Assembly (NCBI GenBank): GCA_015179025.1
Contig: WHUX01000021.1
Coordinates: 310,001-374,000 of the forward strand
Source: Terfezia claveryi
Taxonomy: Eukaryota > Ascomycota > Pezizomycetes > Pezizales > Pezizaceae
Length of the DNA stretch: 64,000 bases
Direction: 5' to 3'
The number at the start of each line of letters is the position of its first letter. Position 1 is the first letter of the stretch. A model generated the notes under the pieces. It was not told the DNA's origin and searched no databases. It was given only the letters and a program-made list of their open reading frames with translations. Positions 33,358-44,387 of this stretch are shown piece by piece. Position numbers and translations under genes: made by a program.

Positions 33358-36300
33358 ATGCCTAACTCAAATGGAGTCGACGTTACGAAAATCATTAAAC
33401 TCAACGGAACAAACTACCAGGATTGGGCTAATGATATGCATTCTTTGCTCATTTTAAGGGATCTCTGGGACACTATACATGACGATATCTCACCTATAGT
33501 TCAAGTTCAAGAGAGAGTCATATGGAATAAATGATAACAGCATGCTCATTCTTTGATTCATTTATCCTGTGAACGTGACCAAGCTCGTTTATGTGCTAAT
33601 GCGAGAACAGGTATTCAGGTATGGGAAATCCTTTCAGTGAGATATGCCTCGAATGACGTCACAAATGTTATGAGACTAGAAGAGGCATTCGGACAAGCAC
33701 GAAAGTCCAGGCAACAAACTATGGAGCAGTGGATAGGTCAAGTATCTGCACTAGCTACTCAACTAATCAGTGTAGGTGTAGAAGTACCGGACAACAGGAT
33801 AGTCTATAGAATTTTGAACGGTCTGGGAGAAGAGTTTATGAACCTAAAACACTCGTTACATGCAAGAAGCGGACTATTAACTGTTGATGTAGTATCTCAA
33901 CAACTATTGGCAGCAGAAAACGACTACAAGATGTTGTCCAATACACAAGTCTAAAATATCCAACAGGTTATTACTACTGGAGGAGGAAGCATCAATACTA
34001 CAAGCTATCAAGTAGCTTCAAGACAAATCACCTCTGGATCAATGCACGGACCAATGGCCACAGCTATGTCTAACACAACTACACCATCCTACTACACTAT
34101 ACCTTCCTGCCACTGTGGAAGTACCAACGTTATTACTACCCCAACAAACTAAGGCCCTCAACGTACTAATAACACCCACAACTGGAGAATGGAACCTTAT
34201 GCAAGACGAACTACAGGACCAGTATGTAGAATATGCGCAAACTATGGTCACAGTGAAGAAATTTGCTGGATAAAATACCCTCATCTTAAACCGAAGTGGA
34301 TGATAGAAAAGGAAGAATGGAGAAGACAGAAAGCTCCTCAGAATCGAAGCCAAATCCCTTACATTCCAACTACTCATCCCTCCACTTCCGCACACCTGAC
34401 TCAAGCAGATGATCATCAAAGAAGTACTAACTCTTCTAAATACCAAACAGCCTATCAGGACCCAAGTTTTCTCTCAGGACCTTCACCAGATCAACTCTCT
34501 CATCAAGTACAACTATACACAAATAAGCCAACATTCGATAGCTCTATCTTTATGGGTCCAAGCTCTACAAACACTGACTCACACCATATAGCGGGCTTCA
34601 CATCAGCTTTGAGGGGAAAGGACTGCTTTACAAAAGAATTTGCATACTCAGTAGAAAGCAGGAAGGGAGAAATAATAAATGAAGGAGGCATAAACCCTGG
34701 CGATGAACCAGGTAAATGGCTGGTAGACAGTGGGGCCTCAAGTCATTTTTCCCCATTCAAGCATCTATTCGTCTTTCTCCTACCATGTAAACCTCCCGTA
34801 GAAATACTTACCGGTAATGGCTGGGTATACTCTTACTTTTATGGCACAATCCCCCTCGTCCTACTAGTCGAAAGAAAGATAATATACATTAACCTCGACA
34901 ATGTCCTCTATGTTCCAAGCCTACAAACAAAGGTCAACCTTTTCTCAGTACCAATACTAACAGACAAAGGCCTACACTGTGACCTTGGCCCAATTGACTA
35001 CAAATTCACATTGGACGGAAAAATATTAGCTAGCGGAACAAAGATAGGAAACTCTTGGTGGCTGGATGCAGATATAAGATCACATGAGATATGCATAACT
35101 TTACGGGATGACATAGGAAATTCCAAGAACTCAGAAACTATTGAGACATGGCACCAACGACTAGGCCATCTAAATAAAAGGGACATAGAAAGACTGCAAG
35201 AACTAGCAACAGGTATTCACATCGGTGACCCCAAAATACCCTGCTCAAAGATTCCATACACTGGATGCTTAGTCGGTAAAGATCATAGAAAAATATCAAG
35301 GATACCAAGAACCAGAGCAACAAGACGATTGGAGATAATACATGTTGACATCTGTGGTCCCATGCAACTCCCAGGTTTAGTTGGTGACTATGCCTATTTC
35401 TGTGTTTTTGTTGATGATTACTCAAGATACGTCTGGGTTTACTGCCTTAAAACCAAAGATGAAATAAGACAAGTATCCAAAGAATTCCGAGCCATCCAAC
35501 AAAACTTTATGGGACTGTCAATCCTGATCCTATTTGGCGATAACGAACAAGCTATGTTACAACATGAATTCCAAGCCTAGATGGCAGGACAAGGAATACA
35601 ACACTATACAACTCAGACATACTCACCAGAACAAAACGGCCCAGCAGAAAATGCTATTAAGCAAATTGTTCACAAAGCATCCTCCATGATGTGGGCTCCA
35701 AAAATTCCGGTAGGATTTTGGCCTGAAGCATGTCGAATGGCAGCCTACCTAAAAAACCGCTCCCCACATAAAACTATAGGGTGCACTCCTTACGAACTAT
35801 GGTATGGACAAAAGCCAGACCTCAGCCACCTTCGTATCTTTGGATGTTGATGCTACGCTCATTTGGAAGAACAGCATAGAAAGAAATAGGACAGCCGCAC
35901 TATTGAAGCAGTCTTTTTCAATTACTTCAACTCTGAAGGACTATATCTTATCTATGACATCAATAAGTGCATTTTGATAAAGAAAAGAGATGTAACATTT
36001 TATGAGAATATCCTAGGACACCCCAGTATGTTTCAGTATGGAATCGCTCCTGGATACAATATTTTGGGTCTAAGAGTAGAAGAAAATGAAATAGCAACAC
36101 ACACTGAAGAAGGATCAGAGACGGTAGAAGTGGTGGAACAAGGTCTCATTGAAGGAATAGAACAACAGTTAAGGGAATTGCATCCTAGAGGAGATGATAC
36201 GCTGTATTTGTTCCTAGCTAGTTTGAAATTAACTGATAGAACTGTATTAGATGAGAGTACAATACATACAAACACAGAAAATGGGGAGGATGATGATGAT

Positions 36301-38169
36301 AAGGGAAATGTTGCAGTGGTATCAATGGTTTCAGAGAAAATTATGGGGTATGCAAGAGAGGCTTTGCGGGAATGGAAAGCAAAAAGAATGGCAAATGCAC
36401 TAGTGGCAGACATCGGGTATAAGAGAAAAGAACCAACAAATGAACACGAAAATGAGGGAATCATGGGCCTAGAAGGCTTACATAAGAGTTTTGCGTTCGA
36501 AGACTCGAATACATCAAAGACACAAGCAACAAGCGATCTGGAGTCAAGATACACAACTATATATGATAACCTGTGCAAAGAATATGGCATTCCTAATGGA
36601 GTCCAAAACTTAGACCAGGCAGCAACAGAAAATGACCCCAAAACATGGAACCAAGCCATGAAAGCGAAAAACAAAGCCTTTTGGCTAAAAGCTGCATATG
36701 ATGAGATGATAACCATAGCACGAATGGTAGTATTCGATATCATATCCGCAATACCTACAAACAGGAAACCATTACCTGTGAAATAGGTCTTCACAACGAA
36801 GAGGAACAGAGAAGGCAAAATTGAGAAATTCAAGGCTAGATGGGTAGCACGTGGTGACCTACAACGCAAAGGAATAGACTACCGAGAAACATTCGCCCCA
36901 GTAGCAAATCTAGCTACTCTACGATTACTATTAAGGAAAATCGCAAAGGACGACTTTGAACTAGACCAAGGCGACATGGTATTGGCTTTCCTAAATGGGA
37001 AAATAGATACAATAGTGTATCTGAAACAACCTGAAAGGTTCTCAATTGGCAATGGAATATGCGTATTGCACAAGAGTATCTATGGCCTATGTCAAGCAGC
37101 TCGAATCTGGTATGAATTAGTTGATGCAGCATTGACAAAACTAGGTTTCAAAAGACTGGTGGCCGACCAAGCTGTATGGATAAAGATCAAACCAGAATTC
37201 CAATGTGTAATCGGACATGTTGATGATCTGCTAACGGGTGGAAATCACAAAAGCATGAATGAAACAAAGAATGCACTAGGAAAAAGCTTCAAGATGAAGG
37301 ATCTAGGACCAGCAAAACTATTCATAGGTCTCCATATCACTCGAGATCGCACAAACCGCTTAATTTGTCTCGACTAGGCATACTATGCAAAAGAAATCCT
37401 GGAACTATATGGATTCAACAACTGCAACTCCGCTACCTTACCTTTCCAACCAGGTATACAACTAGTAAAAACCAATGAATTCGATCAACTCACACCAAGG
37501 GAAACAAAGCTGTACCAGGCAATGGTTGGATCGTTAGGATATATCATGAATTGTACTAGGCCAGACCTAGCTTATGTAGTAGGAAAAGTCACCCAATATG
37601 CCTCAAATCCGTCACATATACATATGTCAGCAGTCAAACATATCTTCAGATACCTTCATGGAACAATCAATACATCACTATGTATTCGAAGTTCAAGCAA
37701 AAATGACCAAATGATAGCATACTTTGATGCATCATGGGTGGATGACATCAATGATCGACGATCTACATATGGATATACAGTATTGTATAGTAACTCGGCA
37801 GTAATATGGAAATCCAAAAAGCACAAATCCATCAGTTTATCTACAACAGATGCAGAATACCTTGCAGCGACTGAAACGACGCATGATATCTGCTGGATAA
37901 GAAATGTCTTTACCGATGCTGAACTATAACTACCAATCCCAATCGAACTACGAGGGGACAATATAAACGCAAATGCACTAGCCAACGGCATATCCACCAA
38001 CAATCGCACACATCATATTGACATTCGACAGAGATTCATTACTGAAAAGGCAACGGAGGGACTTATCAAAGTAGTATGGGTATCTACAGATATGCAAACA
38101 GCAGATATCTTTACAAAACCACTAGCAAGAGATGTCTTCCTCAAACATGCAAAAAACCTTGGGCTTTGA
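33358..38169 (+). pseudogene. Copia gag-pol polyprotein, ten in-frame stops, no frameshift
   Basis: One continuous frame of about 1603 codons. GAG is followed by zinc knuckle CRICANYGHSEEIC, protease WLVDSGASSHF (near 34717), integrase zinc region WHQRLGHLNK, integrase catalytic core (HVDICGP, FGDNE, QNGPAEN), RT (FKARWVARGD, FLNG, YGLCQAARIWY, VDD at 37219) and RNase H (YFDASW, STTDAEYLA). Stops begin at 33532, 33535, 33952, 34150, 35578, 35848, 35887, 36784, 37375 and 37927. Each is one C-to-T or G-to-A step from a sense codon (CAA, CAG, CGA or TGG). There are no frame changes, so decay was by point mutation only. The second Cys pair of the integrase zinc finger is broken (Tyr at 35257). 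Confidence 0.92.
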
Positions 38170-38294
38170 TTCGAAAACCACCAATGCTTACTATGCCTAT
38201 CCACTTTTGCTAGCAACAATAACCTACACAAACATATACGGCTTTCTCACGCACAAGGTAATAATTCACTTGCTAATTCCCCATACATACCCTC

Positions 38295-38420
38295 AACTAC
38301 TATTATACACTATTACTATAAGACTACTATACCTTTAACTACTATTATACACTACAACTATAAGACTACTATACCCTTAACTACTATTATACACGATTAC
38401 TATAAGACTACTATTACTAC
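38295..38420. repeat. 42-bp minisatellite, three copies
   Basis: Units starting AACTACTATTATACACTATT begin at 38295, 38337 and 38379, exactly 42 bp apart, with few changes; a shortened piece follows. It lies between the end of pol and the 3' LTR. Confidence 0.8.
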
Positions 38421-38670
38421 TACTACACACTATTATACCTGACTTCTTGAAGACTACTACAAATACTACTACTATTACATTTGGAATTACTACTCACAAA
38501 TATTATACAGATCCTCAAATGAAAAGAATGCGAACAGAAACATGAATGCCAGTTCAGGGGGAGGTGAACAGATGAAGAGATACCATAGCCGATTGAGAGC
38601 TTAATTGTTTTAATTGTCTCATTATTGTTGTACTTATTATTTCCTTTCTCTGTCTTTATCATTTATTCTT

Positions 38671-38780
38671 TACTATAGTGATAGTGTGTTTGGGGGGAGG
38701 AATCGTTTAATTTTACTATGGGGGTAATGTTGGGGAGAGGTATCGTTTATTTTTACTATGGTGGTAGTGTTAGGGGGAGG
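38671..38780 (+). repeat. Triplicated polypurine-tract unit before the 3' LTR
   Basis: Three tandem units of 40-43 bp start TACTAT at 38671, 38714 and 38754, and each ends in a purine tract (GGGGGGAGG, GGGGAGAGG, GGGGGAGG). The last tract abuts the 3' LTR and is the positional plus-strand primer. Confidence 0.75.
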
Positions 38781-38940
38781 TGAAAGGACATAAACAACAC
38801 TACCTAGCCAGGAACTACTGTATTAGATAGTTTGGATGAAGCTAGTCTAGTGGGTCCGTAAGGTTAAAACCTTCAGACCCGACCATTCCCGAGCATGATC
38901 ATGACGAGAATACATTAGATCTTCCAGCAGTATTCTTCTA
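38781..38940 (+). repeat. 3' LTR of Copia element
   Basis: 160 bp, the same length as the 5' LTR, followed by the CCATT duplication. Confidence 0.92.
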
Positions 38941-38997
38941 CCATTGTAATTGTTGCGCAATTGCTCTTACATCTAAATGACATCATCCAGGTCTGTA

Positions 38998-41623
38998 CCA
39001 TTGGCAACCTACTAGTGGTCAGCCACTGTCTTATGTCCAGTGTCTAAGACATGCAACACGCCAACCTCCTCGTCACTTCAATTGGTCCCAGTCTTGACCC
39101 CTTACAATTATCATGGCCGCAACCTATATCAGCCGAATCACCAAAGCCTGGGCAATATCACCAATACCAATACCTCAGGAGAGATGCCGAAATATACCGA
39201 AAAAGACCTGCAGGCAGCCATGAAGCATGCTCGAGCAGAACCAGATATACCCACTATACGAATAGCTGAGCTGTATGGGGTTGAGTGGCAAACACTGCGT
39301 CGGAGGCTGCTGGGGACGCACCAAGAGAGGTCTACAGCTCATCGGGATGAGCAATTGCTCTCTCCTGGTGATGAGAAAGCAATTGCAGCCTATGTAGGAA
39401 TGATGGCTGATGCAGGATTTCCATTAAATCATACCCTTTTACGGCAAATGGCGCAGGACATTGTCAATGAGCGGCAGATACCACAGCAAGGTAACGGAGG
39501 GGGTATTACAGGCCCCCGAGAATCAAGCAGCAACCCCCGAGATCGACGGGATCAACGTATACAACGGCAAGGTGCAATTATTTCCGTTCTGCCTTCCAAC
39601 AGTACCCCCGCCACCAGCACCCCCCCAATCCATATTGTTGGTGTCAACTGGGTTAACAGGTTTCTTGATCGCAACCCGGGCTTCAAGAAAGTCTATATTC
39701 GATATCAGGAGAGAGCGCGAGCAGCTGCATCCAATGACATTGAGCTGCAAGCAGATTTTCTCCGAAAACTTGCCAATCTAATATGCCGGAAAAAGATATC
39801 TCAAGAGAATATATGGAATTGTGATGAAAAAGGTATTACTATGGGCCGAAATAGTACACGGACGATGGCTATTGTGCGTGCTAGAGGTCGAGCTACTGCA
39901 ATGACTGAAGGTTCTCGTGAATTTTGCAGTGTTTTGGAGACCGTCAGTGCTGGTGGGAAGGTTATTCCACCCTTCATTGTATGGCAAGGAAAGTCCCATC
40001 GGCAATCTTACTATCCAGAAGGGGGCCTACAGGTGGAAGCTACGTTTGCAGTCTCTGAAAGCGGATATATGGATGATGAGCTGGGTTTGGGGTATATGGT
40101 TGAGCACTTTGAACCTTATACTCGGGTTGAAGGCCCTCGCTGTCTTATTGTGGATGGCCATTCTTCACATATTGCATGGAAGGTAGTGCGGTATGCACTG
40201 GATCATAATATTCATATGATTTGCCTTCCATCAAAGTCTACTCATCTCCTGCAACCCCTTGATGTAGGTTGCTTCGGAGTCCTGCAGAGGGTGTATGAGA
40301 GAAACCTCAGTTCGTGGCTTCGACAAAACCCGCTTCAAGTTCTCTCAAAACCATCATTTCTTGAAATCCTTGAAATAACTCGAAATGAGGTTTATACTAC
40401 CGATTGTCTTCTTGGAGCATGGCGAAAGTCCCGCTGCTAGCCAATCGATCGTGATTTCATTGAACCCCTCCCCTCCTACAATGTCTCAGACAGTCACGCT
40501 ATCTCAGCCAATGAAATTCGAGTATCTGATACCCCTGGTCGGCTCCGTGCACTCTCCCAACGAGTTGAAGATATCATTCGGTCAAAATTAGATTCAGATG
40601 AGAAGGAGTGGGTATTTGAGCTTATTGACTTTGCTGGTGAAAAGGTTGCAAAACACAGAGATATTGCCCCTCGTGCTGACACTCTTAGCAAGCTCCGAGA
40701 TGGGAAGGTACGCCGAACAAAGAAAGGAAAAAAGCGTGTTGGGGAAGCTCGAGTACTGACACACCAGTATGTCAATGATGGCATTAAAAAGGTTGCGGAG
40801 GAAGAGGCAAAAAAGCTTGCAAGGCAGCAGGCATCAGCGGAAAAGAAGCAAATTGCAGATGAGAGAAAGGCTCTACGAGATATGCTTGAGAAGCAGTGGA
40901 AAGCTGACCTCAAGAGATATACGGAGGTTGTAATACCTGCATGGCAAGCTGAATGCGCTGACATTGATACTGCATGGGCTGCTACTAAGCAAGCTACTGG
41001 TAAGAAGCGGTCTACCGGTATGAAAAGACCACCATACCCTCCTCGGCCAAAGCGACCTTTAAAGCCCAAAGGGAGGGATATTGCAGGTGGTGATCTTTCT
41101 ATAGTGGTTGAGAATGAAGCAGAGGAGGAGGCTGAAGCGGAGGCTGATGGGGTTGACCGACGGGTTGATGAGGACATTGATGAGGAGGATTTGGTAGATT
41201 CAATGAGAAATCTCGAAATTGATCATTTTGCTGCGGTTAGTGCCCCTACCAATTATACTGCCATTCAATCATATCACACCCTTCCTTTTCCAAATTAATC
41301 TAACATCGATTTAGATGCATGGTTAAGACCTCCGTGGAGTTATGAGCTCATTGGCATGATATTTATGATATAGGGTTGGAAGGAAGGAGGGGGGGGGGGT
41401 CACGGGGTAGATATATTAGAATGGATAGGTTCTGCATATCTGGTTGATTTTGGTAGAATATAAGGGTAACCATGTTGTAGAGCGTGATTGTTTCCATAAT
41501 TGTAGATAGAACTTGCAACAGCTGCGTTAGGTATATCATATGGTTCGCCTCGGAGGGGGCTTGCAGGGGTGCTTGCAGGGATGGACATAAGACAGTGGCT
41601 GACCACTAGTAGGTTGCCAATGG
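38998..41623 (+). mobile_element. pogo/Fot1-like DNA transposon with perfect 42-bp TIRs
   Basis: A 2626-bp element. The first 42 bp (38998-39039, starting CCATTGGCAACCTACTAGTG) and last 42 bp (41582-41623) are exact reverse complements. TA flanks both ends (38996-38997, 41624-41625), the Tc1/mariner/pogo target. Its single long frame encodes a CENP-B-like transposase. It sits only 50 bp from the Copia duplication and the two are not nested. Perfect TIRs suggest recent movement. Confidence 0.9.
39184..41298 (+). pseudogene. Fot1/pogo-type DDE transposase with one amber codon
   Basis: The open frame starts MPKYTEKDLQAAM, a psq-type helix-turn-helix, followed by a CENP-B/Tc5-type DNA-binding region (about 39360-39660). 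The catalytic core has three acidic positions: NCDEKG (near 39825), LIVDGHSSH (near 40147) and LLQPLDVGCFG (near 40249). A TAG at 40438 interrupts the frame right after the core. The same frame then continues without break to 41298, with a Lys/Glu/Ala coiled-coil-like and acidic tail of the kind seen behind the core in fungal members. TAG is one C-to-T step from CAG. A product ending at 40438 would keep all catalytic residues, so activity is not excluded. An upstream in-frame ATG at 39040 is also open. Confidence 0.88.
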
Positions 41624-41625
41624 TA

Positions 41626-43677
41626 GTCCCTACACAGATGTGGCATAGTTCTTGTTGTTTCTGAGACCCAGTGTAACCGATGGGATGCCTTCTTTTTCCA
41701 TACCTTTTCTTCGGCCTCAGGTAACCCCTGCCCATTTCGAGACAGCAAAGCGGAGCCAGGCAAAGCAGTGAGAACATTACCCAATTCATGTTCCCCCCTT
41801 ACAGCAATCATTTCGTTCATTCTTGTTTTTTTCCCATTTTTTTTTATCTACAGTTTGCCTTCGCGCAGGGCAGGCAGATTAACTTGCCCGTCCCGGTGGC
41901 TCGTCATACTCCAAAATAAATAAAGTGTTAACCGCATACTCCTTTGATTTGATTTACATAATCCAAGTGTGCTGCGACGCATGTTATTGAAAAATATTTG
42001 CGCCCAACCCCTCCCAACTGACTTAGCCTTTCCCTTGAACTTTTTGCACTGAGCCACCACTGGAGTTATTTGTCGCATTTTTCCAGACTTTTTTTGTGGG
42101 AACTGGAAGATATCTACTCTGGAATGATACCTCGTAAGAGCAGAATCTACTAATATAAGAAGCTTGACTTCAATATGTCTGTACTAAGACAGTTTGAAAA
42201 AAAATAAAAATAAAAATAAAAATAAAGGAGAAGTGATGATTGTTCAACTAACCAAGTCTGGAAGTAGGCCGGGTTTGATTTCAGGGTAACCTAGTTATTA
42301 GCAACACCTAAAAATCTTTTGATTCAGAAACTTTGCACAATATAACTTTTGGGTACTCGTGGTTTTGAGAGGTACTAACTCTGGAATGACTATGTGCTTG
42401 AAATATAATATATTGATGCTGTAGCTTGATTAGAAGATAATACATTCATTTCACCCTTGTTTCACAATTCATGCATAAAAGCCTTATCGTGTCTGTAACC
42501 GCCAGTACGACACTGGCCATTGGGTGTCCGACTCACATGGTATTTCTATGATATGCGTCAGTGATACTAAGTAACCAAACACGTGAGTAAACAAAAGACA
42601 GGAACTTATTTTCGGTGGTGTCAGGGGCACACGTATCCATGTCCCACAAGCCCAAAGGGGCACTACATAGATAATCTCCCATTGTTTCCACAAACAGCCA
42701 ATGAGTAGTACACCCACCAAGGATGATAATTATTTTACCATTTTTTTAATGAAAGGAAAAAAGATCCGAAACCAGGCTAGAAGGAACGCAGTCTCGTATT
42801 CTCAAGGGAGAAGAGTCACAATTTTATTGGAACCCTTCAGTCTAGGAATGAGTATGAGAGGAGAGCAAAGGAGTAGTATATTATCTACATTATGTACTGT
42901 ATATAAGTTTGCTCAACGCAGTAAGTAGTTGTACTGACGACCAACTTCAATGCGCATAACCACCATCAATCATGCCGCCGGCAATTCACTTTCAAATGTC
43001 TTTCCATATCACCAATAGCCTATCGAAGCCGAGGTAGTATTTACTACTGTATGGCGATGTTCTACGGCGAGAGGCACAGGACCACCCATATAACCTTCTC
43101 CCAGAAGGTCACAAATGGGGAAAGCCAGCGTTATAACATGAGCAATCCAATCCGGAACGCTCCAATATTTCGCTCGCCATCGTGCTCTCATTCTTCCCTT
43201 CCCACTAACCTCCATTCCCACGAGAAATTTACTCACAAGGCCCCGGCCGCAAAACGCGGTAGGTAACATGGCAGGCACAACATGGGAAAACAACTTGCCA
43301 TACACTCGCAATAAAACTATTGACGTCCTTAAAATTGGCCGCCTGTAGCATTAGCTTATGCGACGGATGTATACCACCAGGCGAGCAAAGTTGGGTTAAA
43401 GAGAAGGTCGAGAGTAGGTATGTGGAAGGAGATTATAAAGTTTTGTGCAACGTTTATATCCACGTCATCCAGACAGCGGAATGCCAGAGTCAGAGCTCCA
43501 GAGGCTCACAAAGTTGTTAGAAGGGTATTCGTGAGATCACGAAGTCCCAGTCAATGCAAGCTCGTGTATCAATCTCACCTGCCTCGTGATACACATTGCA
43601 AGCAGAGGGTGTTTAATATGGTTCGTCGCCATTGTGTTGAGTCGCCTCTCCGCGCCCTAAGCCGGATTAAGGATTAT
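41626..43677. other. Intergenic, no supported gene
   Basis: Contains an AAAAT-type simple repeat (42196-42224). A minus frame of 100 codons (43009-43311) has hydrophobic stretches but no domain or splice context. Confidence 0.35.
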
Positions 43678-44387
43678 TTATCCCATTTCAGTTACATGTC
43701 TCAGAGGCATGATAATCGTGTTGCGTCTTCTGATACGAAGCCGGTTTCGGGGTAATTCGATAAAAATTGAACTGAGGCAAGTCCTATAGTGGTAGGCCTC
43801 ATAAGGCGGTGTCTCTTCTTCCTGAACTGTATGTTGTTAGTGTGTAATGTCCCCTGAGACTTAAGATACTTACCACGCGATTGTTTTCGACACCCATGGC
43901 CTTGCTCACAAACATAAGCATCATGCGGGGAAGGTTTAGCCTCCCCAACTGGTATGTGGACGAAAATCGGACGTAGTACTTCTGTATACCAGACGTACTT
44001 CCCCACCGCCGACCAGACCATCTTTACCTCAGAAAACAACCCTTTCAACGGACTGGGGTGCTCCTCCAGGCTCTCCCCCTCCAGCTTTCCATTATCCATC
44101 CCTTTGAGTGCATTGGGTGACTGGGGGTTATAAAAGCAATCAGCTAGAATGGTCATTCGGATATCAGTGGGATACACAAAAATGTTGGAAAGTGGGAATA
44201 AGTTCGCCTGGTAGTATTTGCAGCGTAACTGAGTAACGGCTAATGTTGGATTCATATAGTACTGAGCGTCATCGTACTTCATTAGGGAGATATGCATCGG
44301 CCCTGTTGCGTTTAATTCTCGACCTCGGGTGTGCAAACCTTTTCTAGCACGTGCTGCATTGATATCCCCTGGCCATCGTGATTCCAT
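43678..44387 (-). CDS. Uncharacterised two-exon protein
   Basis: A 171-codon frame (43874-44387) joins through a textbook 47-nt intron (GTAAGT donor, CACTAAC branch point, ACATACAG acceptor) to a second exon (43678-43826) in matching phase 1. The protein has 220 residues. No signal peptide or domain is recognised. There is an aromatic-rich centre (YDDAQYYMNP, CFYNPQ), an acidic junction (VQEEETPPYEAY) and a basic tail (RLRIRRRNT). The length of the frame together with the fine intron argue for a real or recently real gene. Exons further upstream cannot be excluded. Confidence 0.5.

Larger units (their letters stand above)
33128..38940 (+). mobile_element. Complete Ty1/Copia LTR retrotransposon, inactivated
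   Basis: A 5813-bp element: 160-bp LTRs, primer-binding site, one gag-pol frame, polypurine tract. CCATT is duplicated at both ends (33123-33127 and 38941-38945), the 5-bp size usual for Copia. Domain order GAG, zinc knuckle, protease, integrase, reverse transcriptase, RNase H (integrase before RT) defines the Copia superfamily. The two LTRs differ at five positions, all transitions. Ten in-frame nonsense codons disable it. Confidence 0.93.

Noticed and set aside
38941..38997. Nesting of the DNA transposon inside the Copia element, since its TIR also begins CCATT
   Set aside because: The Copia duplication ends at 38945 and the transposon starts at 38998 after its own TA; the shared CCATT is coincidence.
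43009..43311. 100-codon minus-strand frame downstream of the two-exon orphan gene
   Set aside because: Could be membrane-like, but the orphan gene already ends at 43678 and no splice sites link the two.
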